The notes: generated from the sequence alone by a model not told the origin. 5,898 bases of DNA from Vicinamibacteria bacterium (GCA_025938035.1 JAICQE010000214.1:1-5898); one strand, 5' to 3'; positions 1 through 5,718 are shown, counted from the stretch's first letter. Numbers and translations: made by a program.

Positions 1-534
1 CCGCTCGCGGCGGCCGAGGCCGCCGTGCGCATCAATCCGCCGGCGGAAGTGACGGCCGTGCGGACGATGTATAAACGCGTTGGGCTCGATCCCACAAAAA
101 CCCGTCCCTCCTCGGAAGCGCTGCTGCGCCGCGTGCGTAAAGGCGACACGCTGCCGCGCATCAACAGCATGGTGGACGTGTGCAACTGGTGCTCGTTGGA
201 GTTTCAGCTGCCGTATGGCTTGTACGACGCCAGCCGGATCGAGGGCGATGTGGAGCTTCGTATTGGCATCGAGGGCGAATCGTATGCCGGAATCAGGAAA
301 GACGAGGTCCACGTCGGCGGGCGAATGACGCTGGCCGATCGCGACGGGCCGTTCGGCAATCCGACGTCCGATTCGGCGCGCACGATGGTAACGACGGCAA
401 CGACCCGCGCATTGCTGGTCGTCTTCGCTCCGCACGAGGTGAGCGAGCGGCGGCTGATTCAGGTCCTCGACGCGACCTCAGCGCGCATGACGCAGTTCAC
501 CGGCTGCAGCGAGACTTCGCGCTCCATTTCCTGA
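1..534 (+). CDS. B3/B4 (PheT-like tRNA-editing fold) domain protein, 5' partial
   Basis: The reading frame is open from the first base of the window, so the gene begins upstream; GTG at 25 is only an internal valine or a weak alternative start. The visible 177 codons carry the signature of the B3/4 domain found in the beta subunit of phenylalanyl-tRNA synthetase and in stand-alone proteins: DPTKTRPSSEALLRRV (about codons 31-46), LPRINSMVDVCNWCSLEF, LPYGLYDASRIEG, then GPFGNPTSDSARTMVT and LLVVFAP near the end. In PheT this fold binds and hydrolyses mischarged Tyr-tRNA(Phe). Free-standing relatives are often proposed to edit aminoacyl-tRNAs or related compounds in trans, but that role is unproven here. 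By family comparison roughly 50-60 N-terminal residues should lie upstream. The protein has no membrane segment and is probably cytoplasmic. A 62-base gap separates it from the next gene on the same strand. Confidence 0.85.
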   Translation, partial: PLAAAEAAVRINPPAEVTAVRTMYKRVGLDPTKTRPSSEALLRRVRKGDTLPRINSMVDVCNWCSLEFQLPYGLYDASRIEGDVELRIGIEGESYAGIRKDEVHVGGRMTLADRDGPFGNPTSDSARTMVTTATTRALLVVFAPHEVSERRLIQVLDATSARMTQFTGCSETSRSIS

Positions 535-596
535 GAAAACGCGCATCCGGCTGAGCCGTTGAAAAGGACGGCAGGATTTCTGCACGGAGTTCTGGC

Positions 597-1580
597 ATGA
601 GGACTCTGCCATTACACACCGCCGTGCCGTTTGTATTCGTGGCCGTTCTTGCCGTGTCGAACTGCACCGGTGGCCGGACCGTGAGGACGACGCCCGAGCC
701 GGCCGCGGACATCTCGCAGCTCTGGCAGGAACCTCGCGATCTGGAAACACGCGACCTCCGCGTGGGGCCGCCCAGTCCGACGCCGCTGCCCGAACCGGCG
801 GCGTTCATCTTCGTCAAGGCCGATCAGACCGGCTTCAGCCCGGGTTATGACCTGCGCGACGCCAATGGAGTCGAATGGAGCGTCAAGCTGGGCCCGGAGG
901 CGCAGACCGAGGTCGTCGCTTCCCGAATCCTGTGGGCGATCGGGTATCACCAGGTGCCGACCTATTACGTCACCACGTGGACGATGGAAGGCGGGCCTGA
1001 GGGGAATCCGGGACCGGGACGCTTCCGCCCTGTGATGCCAAACGCCAAAGTCGTCGGCGACTGGGCGTGGCACAAGAATCCGTTCGCCGATACGCAGCCG
1101 TTCAAGGGGCTCATTGTCGCCAACCTGATCATCAACAACTGGGACTGGAAGACGTCGAACAACAAGATCTATGACCTGATGAATCCCAACGGCACCGGCG
1201 TGCGCCGCTACGTCGTTCGTGATCTGGGCGCCTCGTTTGGCAAGACGGATGCGCCGGGGATCGCGCGCGTGCTTGGCGCCCGCATTGCGCAGGGCAATCG
1301 CAACAATCTCGAGGACTTCGAGCAACAGGGTTTCATCAAGGCGGTCAACGGCAGCCGCGTCGATTTCGATTACGACGGCATCTACCAGACGATCGTGGAT
1401 ACCGTCACGGTGAACGACGTCGTGTGGACCTCGAAGCTGCTGGCGCGCCTGTCGGACGAGCAGTGGAACGCCGCCTTTGCCGCGGGCGGGTATCCGCCCG
1501 ATCAGGCGGCGCGTTTCATCGCCAAGATCAAAGCCAAGATCGCGGAGGGCCTCGCGTTGGCACAGGTCTCGACTGAATGA
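597..1580 (+). CDS. exported putative lipoprotein with kinase-like conserved residues
   Basis: This 327-residue protein is not one I can name. ATG at 597 is preceded by GGAG at 586-589, seven bases away. Residues 1-22 form a signal peptide (hydrophobic run PFVFVAVLAV) ending in VSNC, so Cys23 is the likely lipidated residue; Asn at -1 is unusual for a lipobox. A Pro/Thr/Glu-rich linker follows to about residue 68. The globular part has, in order, VEWSVKLG with Lys97, a helix with Glu105 (TEVVASRILWAIGY), NNWDWKTSNN with Asp183, Lys185 and Asn188, and VVRDLGASFG with Asp209-Leu-Gly211. This order copies the beta3 Lys, alphaC Glu, DxKxxN catalytic loop and DFG-like metal site of protein-kinase-like folds (compare HipA and bacterial PI3/4-kinase-like proteins). 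A kinase fold is therefore inferred, not shown. The C-terminal 130 residues are mostly helical. The gene overlaps ispDF by four bases (ATGA). Confidence 0.85.
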   Translation: MRTLPLHTAVPFVFVAVLAVSNCTGGRTVRTTPEPAADISQLWQEPRDLETRDLRVGPPSPTPLPEPAAFIFVKADQTGFSPGYDLRDANGVEWSVKLGPEAQTEVVASRILWAIGYHQVPTYYVTTWTMEGGPEGNPGPGRFRPVMPNAKVVGDWAWHKNPFADTQPFKGLIVANLIINNWDWKTSNNKIYDLMNPNGTGVRRYVVRDLGASFGKTDAPGIARVLGARIAQGNRNNLEDFEQQGFIKAVNGSRVDFDYDGIYQTIVDTVTVNDVVWTSKLLARLSDEQWNAAFAAGGYPPDQAARFIAKIKAKIAEGLALAQVSTE

Positions 1581-2803
1581 CCGTGGGGCGCGCCTTGTCA
1601 GGCGCGCCACGATCGCGAGTTAAACTTCTTTCTCTGGCTCGACACGTTTCCGCAATCATTGCCGCGGGTGGACGCGGGCTGCGCTTCGGTGGCGGGCCGC
1701 CGAAACAGCTCGCCACGCTCGGTGGCCGCACGATCCTCCAGCGCAGCGTCGACGCGTTCGTCACTTCCGACGCCGTCGCCGATATCGTGGTCGCGCTTCC
1801 CGCCCTTCTTGCCGCTGATCCCCCTGCCTATCTGCGCTCGCGCACGAAGCCGGTGCTGATTGTCGGCGGCGGCGAACGCCGCCAGGACTCCGTGCGGCAG
1901 GCATTCGAGCAGATCGGCCAGCGCGCGGAGGTGGTCGTCATCCATGATGCGGCCCGGCCGCTCGTCACCGATGCGCTGATTCGCCGCACCATCGACGCGG
2001 CCTTCGAGACCGGCGCCGCGATCGCGGCGCTTCGTGCCAGCGACACGGTGAAACTGGCGGATGCCGCGGGACGCATCGCGGAGACACTGCCACGCGATCG
2101 GATCTACCTGGCGCAGACGCCGCAGGCATTTCGCGTTGACGTGCTGCGCCACGCGCTGACGAGCCGCGCCGACGCCACCGACGAGGCCGCGCTCGCCGAA
2201 CAGGCCGGCCATCCGGTGCAGCTCGTCGACGGCGACCCGCGAAACCTGAAAATCACCACCCCGGACGACCTCGCGATCGCCGAGCGGTGGCTCGGTGGCA
2301 CGACGGCAGGAGTGCCCTACGCAGGAATTCGCATCGGCAACGGGTACGACCTGCACCGGCTCGTTGAAGGCCGCCCCCTGGTTCTCGGCGGCGTGACGAT
2401 TCCGTTCGACAAGGGGTTGCTCGGGCACTCCGATGCCGACGTGATTTGTCACGCCGTGACCGATGCCATTCTCGGCGCCGCCGGCGCCGGCGATATCGGC
2501 CGGCACTTCCCCGATACGGACGCGGCGTGGAAAGACGCGAACAGCCTCGATCTGCTTCGCCGCGCCGCGGCGATCGTCGCGGCCGGCGGCTACACGGTGA
2601 TCAACGTGGACGTCGTCGTCGTGGCCCAGCGGCCGCAGCTCGCGCCGCATGCCGACGCGATTCGCGCCAGCGTGGCCGGGGCGCTCGGCTGCGACGCGTT
2701 TCAGGTGAGCGTGAAAGGGAAGACGAACGAAGGCGTGGATTCCGTTGGCGCCGGCGAAGCGATCGCCGCGCACGCGGTGGCGCTGCTGGCCCGCGCCGTT
2801 TAG
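1577..2803 (+). CDS. ispDF: bifunctional IspD/IspF, isoprenoid (MEP) pathway
   Basis: A single 408-residue polypeptide joins two MEP-pathway enzymes. Residues 24-240 are IspD (MEP cytidylyltransferase), with AAGGRGLRFG (29-38), PKQL (42-45), HDAARP (123-128), TPQAF (181-185), TDEA (201-204) and NLKITTPDDL (223-232). Residues 251-408 are IspF (2-C-methyl-D-erythritol 2,4-cyclodiphosphate synthase), with DLH (Asp258, His260) and His292 as expected metal ligands, GHSDADV (283-289), FPDTD (311-315) and KTNEG (382-386). Where Escherichia coli IspF has GRGE near the end this protein has GAGE (391-394), so an arginine is missing. The intermediate enzyme IspE is not in the window. IspDF fusions are known from Campylobacter and alphaproteobacteria. 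ATG 1577 adds about 22 residues before the usual IspD start; GTG 1583 and TTG 1595 are alternatives, and no ATG, GTG or TTG lies closer to the conserved region. Cytoplasmic. Confidence 0.95.
   Translation: MTVGRALSGAPRSRVKLLSLARHVSAIIAAGGRGLRFGGGPPKQLATLGGRTILQRSVDAFVTSDAVADIVVALPALLAADPPAYLRSRTKPVLIVGGGERRQDSVRQAFEQIGQRAEVVVIHDAARPLVTDALIRRTIDAAFETGAAIAALRASDTVKLADAAGRIAETLPRDRIYLAQTPQAFRVDVLRHALTSRADATDEAALAEQAGHPVQLVDGDPRNLKITTPDDLAIAERWLGGTTAGVPYAGIRIGNGYDLHRLVEGRPLVLGGVTIPFDKGLLGHSDADVICHAVTDAILGAAGAGDIGRHFPDTDAAWKDANSLDLLRRAAAIVAAGGYTVINVDVVVVAQRPQLAPHADAIRASVAGALGCDAFQVSVKGKTNEGVDSVGAGEAIAAHAVALLARAV
1587..1608. repeat. GC-rich hairpin at the 5' end of ispDF
   Basis: GGCGCGCC at 1587-1594 is repeated as its own reverse complement at 1601-1608, with a six-base loop TTGTCA. 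The outer GT (1583-1584) can also pair with AC (1609-1610) across a two-base bulge. It starts ten bases after the proposed ispDF ATG and just after the stop of the upstream gene. No run of T follows, so it is not a clear intrinsic terminator. It could reduce or couple translation of ispDF, or it could be a non-coding hairpin if ispDF really starts downstream. Confidence 0.5.
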
Positions 2804-3152
2804 ATCCCGAGGCGTTCCTTCAGATTCTTCACGCGGTCCCTCGCGACGCTGATCTCCGTCTTCTTCTCGTCTTTCAATCGCACCAGCAGCCCGCCGTCCA
2901 CGTCCGGATAGAGCTCGTCGACAAAGTCGACCGCCCGAACGTCCGGGAAACGATCGTCGTCCACCGCGTCATGACCACCAGGCATAACGAGCTGATCGTT
3001 GTTGAGACGACGAAGCCAGGCCACGCGCGGACGGGGACCTCCAGCCACGGCACGGGGTGGTCGTTGAGCGTGACGTCGGCGACGACGTTCGCAAGCACGT
3101 TGATGGCGAGCAGCCACAACCAGTCTCGCAGCCGTATCCCCGGTCCATTCAT
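2800..3152 (-). pseudogene. membrane-segment plus LytTR-like remnant, frame-broken
   Basis: Two reading frames together look like one damaged gene. The 5' part starts at ATG 3152, with GGA ten to twelve bases upstream, and reads as membrane protein: RLRDWLWLLAINVLANVVA, then a second hydrophobic stretch FVVSTTISSLCLVVM. It turns into unconvincing sequence after about 2970. The 3' part, one frame over and ending in TAA at 2802-2800, reads DFVDELYPDVDGG, LLVRLKDEKKTEISVARD and RVKNLKERLGI. This resembles the end of a LytTR DNA-binding domain, where a strand carrying LKD is followed by a basic helix and a final RLG. Membrane-anchored LytTR regulators exist, but a full LytTR domain is about 100 residues and only about half is here. 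Internal deletion plus frameshift is the inferred history. The LytTR match is moderate. The stop overlaps that of ispDF, which converges from the other side. Confidence 0.5.
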
Positions 3153-3175
3153 GGGCGATTCCGTTGACGGCGATC

Positions 3176-3717
3176 CTATTTCGATCCCGGTGCGGTCGTA
3201 CTCGAGCTGATCAGGAGACCGGGGACGTCGACGGCGGCAGGTGCGAATCGCCCTCCCGCCGCGAGACCGCCCGGGAGTGGCGCGTACAGCTCGATCGCGA
3301 TCTGCGACACGGGCGGAAGTCCCGTCTGAGGAATGCCGTCCTGCGGCCGTGACAGCATGACCGACGCGATCGCCATGATCGGCCGGCCGTCGTCCGGGAC
3401 ATCGGCCATCGGACCGCGTGGACGGGACGGCCCGCCGCCCATCATCTTCATCAGCGCCTGATGGGTCTGGCTATAGTACCAAGCGAGCGCTGCCTTCTTG
3501 TTCTCGAACCACGCGAAGATGACCATCTTGCCGCTCTGTGTCATCGCGGTCTCGACGCCGAGGCATCCGGGCGTCGCCTGGATGACTTTCGGCAGATTCA
3601 GCAGTGGATTCGGCGGCGCCTCCGGCGCCTGCGCGAAGGCGGGACTCCAGGTGCGAAAATGAGACCGGCGAGCAGCAGCGCGGCCGCGATTTCCCTGATC
3701 ATCGTTTGTGTCGTCAT
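3176..3717 (-). CDS. secreted small protein, ABM-like fold; frameshift in the signal peptide
   Basis: The start is ATG 3717, with a strong Shine-Dalgarno AAGGAG six bases upstream. This frame reads MTTQTMIREI then AAALLLAGLIFAPGV, a good signal peptide, but runs into eight arginines and a stop at 3600-3598. One frame over, the sequence continues SPAFAQAPEAPPNP, with an AFA-Q signal-peptidase site, and stays open to TAG at 3178-3176. One missing base in the CCC at 3643-3641 would join the two as APGVPAFAQAPE. The mature part has PGCLGVETAMTQSGK, VIFAWFENKKAALAWYY and SQTHQALMKMMGGG. This is reminiscent of the dimeric alpha/beta ABM (antibiotic monooxygenase-like) fold, followed by a Pro/Gly-rich tail; the function is unknown. 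It is probably periplasmic if expressed. The gene lies 23 bases upstream of the LytTR-like remnant on the same strand. Confidence 0.65.
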
Positions 3718-3723
3718 GACATG

Positions 3724-3729
3724 CTCCTT
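3724..3729 (-). promoter_or_regulatory. Shine-Dalgarno AAGGAG for the signal-peptide start at 3717
   Basis: Read on the minus strand, AAGGAG stands six bases before ATG 3717. This near-perfect ribosome binding site shows that the true start is in the signal-peptide frame. It rules out the longer open frame from ATG 3739, whose first 30 residues look like nothing secreted. Confidence 0.75.
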
Positions 3730-3854
3730 GACCAGTCACGGTAAATCGCCGCGGCCGAGCAGTACCGCCCTTTCGGATGGACGGCCTCTTTGGACCGACG
3801 AACGGTCGTGATGCGCCTTCGCTTCGCCTGCAGCCCCAAGGGACGACGACTGAA

Positions 3855-4616
3855 ATGATCGTTTACGGGATCAATCCGGTGCTCGAGGCATTGCGCGCCG
3901 GACGCGTCACCGCGGTTCGCGTCGGTCAGCGCAGCGGCGGCCGGATCCAGGAATTGCTTGCGCTCGCCGCGGAACGCGGCATCAGGGTTCAACGCGTCGA
4001 CAGTCAGCTGCTGGAGCGCCTGGCACGGGGCGGCGTGCATCAGGGCGTCGTCGCCGATGTTGACGACGCATCGGCAGACTACAGCGTGGAAGAGCTGGTT
4101 CGCGGTGCCGCCGGTCCCCCGTTGATCGTCGTGCTCGACGGCGTGGAAGATCCGCACAACGTCGGCGCGATTCTTCGAACGGCCGACGCGGCCGGGGCCG
4201 ACGGCGTCGTGATGCAGAACAGGCGTTCGGCGGCGCTCGGCGGGGCTGCGGCGAAAGCGTCGGCAGGCGCTGTGGCACACGTCAGGATCGCGCAGGTGGT
4301 CAACATCGCGCGTGCGCTCGACGAGCTGAAGGAGAGTGGCGTCTGGACGGTCGGCCTTGCGGACGATGCCACCACGAACTACGACGAGATCGACTTCCTG
4401 ACGCCGTCCGCAATCGTGGTTGGTGCCGAAGGCAGCGGCCTGCGGCGGCTCGTGCGGGAGAAGTGCGACTTCACGGCACGCATCCCAATGCGCGGACATG
4501 TGTCGAGCCTGAATGTGTCGGTGGCGGCCGGCATTGTTCTGTTCGAGGCGCGCCGCCAGCGCGAGGCGGGTCGCAAGGCGCGGGGGACGAGACGGGAGAA
4601 CGGCATAAATAGCTGA
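3855..4616 (+). CDS. rlmB: 23S rRNA (guanosine-2'-O-)-methyltransferase RlmB, SPOUT family
   Basis: TrmH/SpoU-type methyltransferase of 253 residues (Escherichia coli RlmB has about 243). It uses S-adenosylmethionine to methylate the 2'-O of a P-loop guanosine (G2251, E. coli numbering) in 23S rRNA. The N-terminal substrate-binding domain begins MIVYGINPVLEALRAGR and includes the typical GVHQGVVA. The catalytic trefoil-knot domain carries motif 1 LDGVEDPHNVGAILRT (94-109), motif 2 VVGAEGSGL (188-196) and motif 3 IPMRGHVSSLNVSVA (210-224), where the Asn-Val-Ser segment closes the cofactor site. The start at 3855 matches the family; AAGGGA lies eleven bases upstream. An in-frame ATG at 3777 would add 26 residues without family resemblance. 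The C-terminus ends in a basic tail rich in Arg and Lys. It is divergent from the minus-strand pair, with 137 bases between the two starts. Paralogues such as TrmH are possible, but the N-terminal motif favours RlmB. Confidence 0.93.
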   Translation: MIVYGINPVLEALRAGRVTAVRVGQRSGGRIQELLALAAERGIRVQRVDSQLLERLARGGVHQGVVADVDDASADYSVEELVRGAAGPPLIVVLDGVEDPHNVGAILRTADAAGADGVVMQNRRSAALGGAAAKASAGAVAHVRIAQVVNIARALDELKESGVWTVGLADDATTNYDEIDFLTPSAIVVGAEGSGLRRLVREKCDFTARIPMRGHVSSLNVSVAAGIVLFEARRQREAGRKARGTRRENGINS

Positions 4617-4655
4617 GCTAATGGCCGTTAAGCGATTTCTGGCAAAATCAGGGAT

Positions 4656-4686
4656 GGGGCTGACGCCATCTGGCGTCGGTTGCCCC
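4656..4686 (+). terminator. hairpin downstream of rlmB, possible terminator without T tract
   Basis: GACGCC (4662-4667) pairs with GGCGTC (4672-4677) over the loop ATCT. The stem extends by T-G and C-G pairs, and an outer GGGG (4656-4659) can pair with CCCC (4683-4686) across a bulge. It lies 40 bases after the rlmB stop and ends inside the -35 region of the tRNA promoter. There is no T run after it, so factor-independent termination is doubtful. Confidence 0.35.
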
Positions 4687-4709
4687 TGTGGCACGGGAAG
4701 TGCTATTAT
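4680..4709 (+). promoter_or_regulatory. promoter of the tRNA-tuf operon
   Basis: TTGCCC (4680-4685) stands 18 bases before TATTAT (4704-4709), which matches the sigma-70 -10 hexamer in five of six positions. The TG of an extended -10 is present (TGC at 4701-4703). Transcription would start near 4716, about eight bases before the first tRNA. The stretch is conspicuously AT-rich against its surroundings. Confidence 0.55.
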
Positions 4710-4723
4710 TCGCTCTTTGTCTG

Positions 4724-4800
4724 GCTGGCGTAGCTCAGTCCGGTAGAGCAGCTGATTTGTAATCAGCCGGTCGGGGGTTCAAATCCCTCCGCCAGCTCCA
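4724..4800 (+). tRNA. tRNA-Thr(TGT)
   Basis: Full cloverleaf. Acceptor GCTGGCG (4724-4730) pairs with CGCCAGC (4790-4796), the D arm contains TAGCTCAGTCCGGTAGAGC, and the anticodon stem GCTGA/TCAGC encloses TTTGTAA with anticodon TGT at 4758-4760. The T loop is TTCAAAT. The discriminator T is followed by an encoded CCA (4798-4800). It reads ACA codons and is the first gene of the tRNA-tuf operon, equivalent in position and anticodon to Escherichia coli thrU. Confidence 0.97.
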
Positions 4801-4819
4801 TCGGAGCTCCAGCCAGCAT

Positions 4820-4940
4820 GCGAAACGTCGTGAAGGCGGTTTGCCAGACAGCGAAACGCCGTAAGGCGGTTTGCCAGACAGCGAAACGCCGTTAAGGCGT
4901 TTTGCCAGACAGCGAAACGCCGTTAAGGCGTTTTGCCAGA
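4820..4940. repeat. four tandem hairpin units of 30-31 bases between tRNA-Thr and tRNA-Tyr
   Basis: Units begin at 4821, 4852, 4882 and 4913 and follow each other without unique spacers. Each has a self-complementary core: GCGAAACGCC pairs with GGCGTTTTGC (ten pairs, one G-T) over the loop GTTAA in the third and fourth units. A linker CAGACA joins the units, and the last copy ends at TGCCAGA. The first two units have GGCGGTTTGC as the right arm and pair slightly less well. The array lies in the transcribed spacer of the operon, so the RNA would form a row of four small hairpins. Bases 4941-5036 after it hold nothing I recognise. Confidence 0.9.
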
Positions 4941-5036
4941 TAAGGCCGGGACGTCGAACAACCACGATTCCAAGACATTGATATCGGTGTCTGCGCGCAT
5001 CAACGCGCAAACGCCGGAGGCACGACGAAAAGATTC

Positions 5037-5123
5037 GGGGAGGTGGCAGAGCGGTCAATCGCAGCAGGCTGTAAACCTGCCGCCCTTGTGGCTACGGAGG
5101 TTCGAACCCTCCCCTCCCCACCA
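5037..5123 (+). tRNA. tRNA-Tyr(GTA)
   Basis: Class II tRNA with a long variable arm. Acceptor GGGGAGG (5037-5043) pairs with CCTCCCC (5113-5119), the anticodon stem GCAGG/CCTGC encloses CTGTAAA with anticodon GTA at 5071-5073, the variable arm spans roughly 5081-5095, and the T arm is GGAGG-TTCGAAC-CCTCC. Discriminator A is followed by an encoded CCA (5121-5123). It corresponds to tyrU in the Escherichia coli operon. Confidence 0.97.
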
Positions 5124-5195
5124 TTCGACTCGGGCGCTTCGCGCCCTCGCTCATGGCAGGCCCGGCGAGGGCTGGCGCGATCGAGTCGAATGGTG
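5119..5195. repeat. 14-base inverted repeat that includes the CCA end of tRNA-Tyr
   Basis: CACCATTCGACTCG (5119-5132) is the exact reverse complement of CGAGTCGAATGGTG (5182-5195). The left arm covers the last acceptor base, discriminator and CCA of tRNA-Tyr. Inside lie smaller inverted pairs, including GGGCGC-TTC-GCGCCC and GCCCTCGC against GCGAGGGC. In the precursor RNA this stem would compete with, or closely follow, the tRNA 3' end. Confidence 0.85.
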
Positions 5196-5224
5196 CCCTG
5201 AGCGAGCGAAGCGAGTCGAAGGGC
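5195..5224. repeat. REP-like palindrome with GCCCT/AGGGC ends
   Basis: This 30-base imperfect palindrome begins GCCCTGAGCGAG and ends GAGTCGAAGGGC, with GCGAAGC in the middle. It directly abuts the preceding inverted repeat. Its style (GAGCGAGCGAAGCGAG) resembles small extragenic palindromes scattered in many GC-rich genomes. TTTTTT at 5233-5238 follows eight bases later, so the + strand RNA might also be partly attenuated here. Confidence 0.7.
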
Positions 5225-5240
5225 CTCCTCTGTTTTTTGC

Positions 5241-5259
5241 CGCGGCGCTTCGCGCCGCG
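5241..5259. repeat. perfect 8-base-pair hairpin
   Basis: CGCGGCGC (5241-5248) pairs with GCGCCGCG (5252-5259) over the loop TTC. It follows a run of six T (5233-5238). From 5260 to 5391 I see no gene; 5361-5390 again has the GAGCGAAG/GAAGCGAG wording of the nearby palindromes. Confidence 0.75.
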
Positions 5260-5391
5260 ATGAAGTACGCGGGAGCGGAAAGCAGGTTTGTCGAACGGTT
5301 GATTGGAGTTGCGGCACGCGGAATCGTTCGCGACCACATGGCGGCCGGCCCGCCGTAGTCGGCGAGTGAGCGAAGGAAGCGAGCCGCGAAG

Positions 5392-5466
5392 GCGGGAGTA
5401 ACTCAGTGGTAGAGTCACAGCCTTCCAAGCTGTTGGTCGCGGGTTCGATCCCCGTCTCCCGCTCCA
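5392..5466 (+). tRNA. tRNA-Gly(TCC)
   Basis: Acceptor GCGGGAG (5392-5398) pairs with CTCCCGC (5456-5462). The anticodon stem ACAGC/GCTGT encloses CTTCCAA with anticodon TCC at 5424-5426, and the T loop is TTCGATC. Discriminator T and an encoded CCA (5464-5466) complete it. It reads GGA and GGG codons and corresponds to Escherichia coli glyT. Confidence 0.97.
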
Positions 5467-5478
5467 TTGAGTTCGTAG

Positions 5479-5545
5479 TTGGCTGGTTGGTAGTTCGTAG
5501 TGTGTGTGTTCACGAGCTACTAACTACGAACTACCAACTAGCTAA
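5479..5545. repeat. long hairpin built of 7-base repeats between tRNA-Gly and tRNA-Thr
   Basis: GTTGGTAGTTCGTAGT (5486-5501) is perfectly complementary to 5523-5538. The stem extends outward to 5479/5545, giving 23 pairs of which two are G-T, around a 21-base loop that itself contains GTG-TT-CAC. The arms consist of GTTSGTA heptamers (5471, 5486 and 5493; imperfect at 5478) facing their complements. The stretch is markedly poorer in GC than its surroundings and fills most of the 81-base spacer. Confidence 0.9.
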
Positions 5546-5547
5546 GG

Positions 5548-5621
<74 letters not shown>

Positions 5622-5623
<2 letters not shown>

Positions 5624-5687
5624 GCCTTCGCTCACGCTGGCCTGCCGGCCAGCGTGAGGCTCCGGCTGGCAAGCCACGCGAAGGCTG
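5622..5687. repeat. nested inverted repeats after tRNA-Thr(GGT)
   Basis: An inner perfect stem, CTCACGCTGGCC (5631-5642) with GGCCAGCGTGAG (5647-5658), has a four-base loop TGCC. An outer pair, CAGCCTTCGC (5622-5631) and GCGAAGGCTG (5678-5687), shares a base with the inner stem and includes the terminal CA of the tRNA. The inner hairpin would be very stable in RNA. It could act as a processing signal or partial terminator between the tRNAs and tuf. Confidence 0.85.
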
Positions 5688-5718
5688 TCCGCCGGAGTCG
5701 CGAAGCGCGAAGGCGGAC
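5687..5718. repeat. second hairpin in the tuf leader
   Basis: GTCCGCC (5687-5693) pairs with GGCGGAC (5712-5718). Inside, TCGCG (5698-5702) pairs with CGCGA (5706-5710) over AAG. It adjoins the nested repeats and shares GCGAAGCG-type wording with the palindromes between tRNA-Tyr and tRNA-Gly. The remaining tuf leader (5719-5787) shows no clear promoter. Confidence 0.7.

Noticed and set aside
1598..2773. 391-codon minus-strand frame opposite ispDF, and a similar one opposite the lipoprotein gene (612-1610)
   Set aside because: Compositional mirror frames of GC-rich genes; no recognisable motifs, while the + strand frames carry family signatures.
2446..3210. Arginine-rich + strand open frame overlapping the IspF part and beyond
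   Set aside because: Extremely basic, low-complexity translation over a clear IspF coding region; a shadow of GC-rich sequence.
2950..3660. Programmed -1 ribosomal frameshifting as the explanation of the two broken minus-strand genes
   Set aside because: The direction fits, but no X-XXY-YYZ slippery heptamer in the correct phase is visible at either junction.
3777..3854. Longer rlmB start at ATG 3777
   Set aside because: The extra 26 residues show no family resemblance and no good ribosome binding site precedes the ATG; the family start motif lies at 3855.
3740..3854. Promoters in the divergent gap before rlmB
   Set aside because: TTGGAC at 3790 has no acceptable -10 partner, and no convincing minus-strand promoter was found.
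4820..4940. CRISPR array
   Set aside because: The repeats are contiguous at 30-31 bases with no unique spacers, and no cas gene is present.
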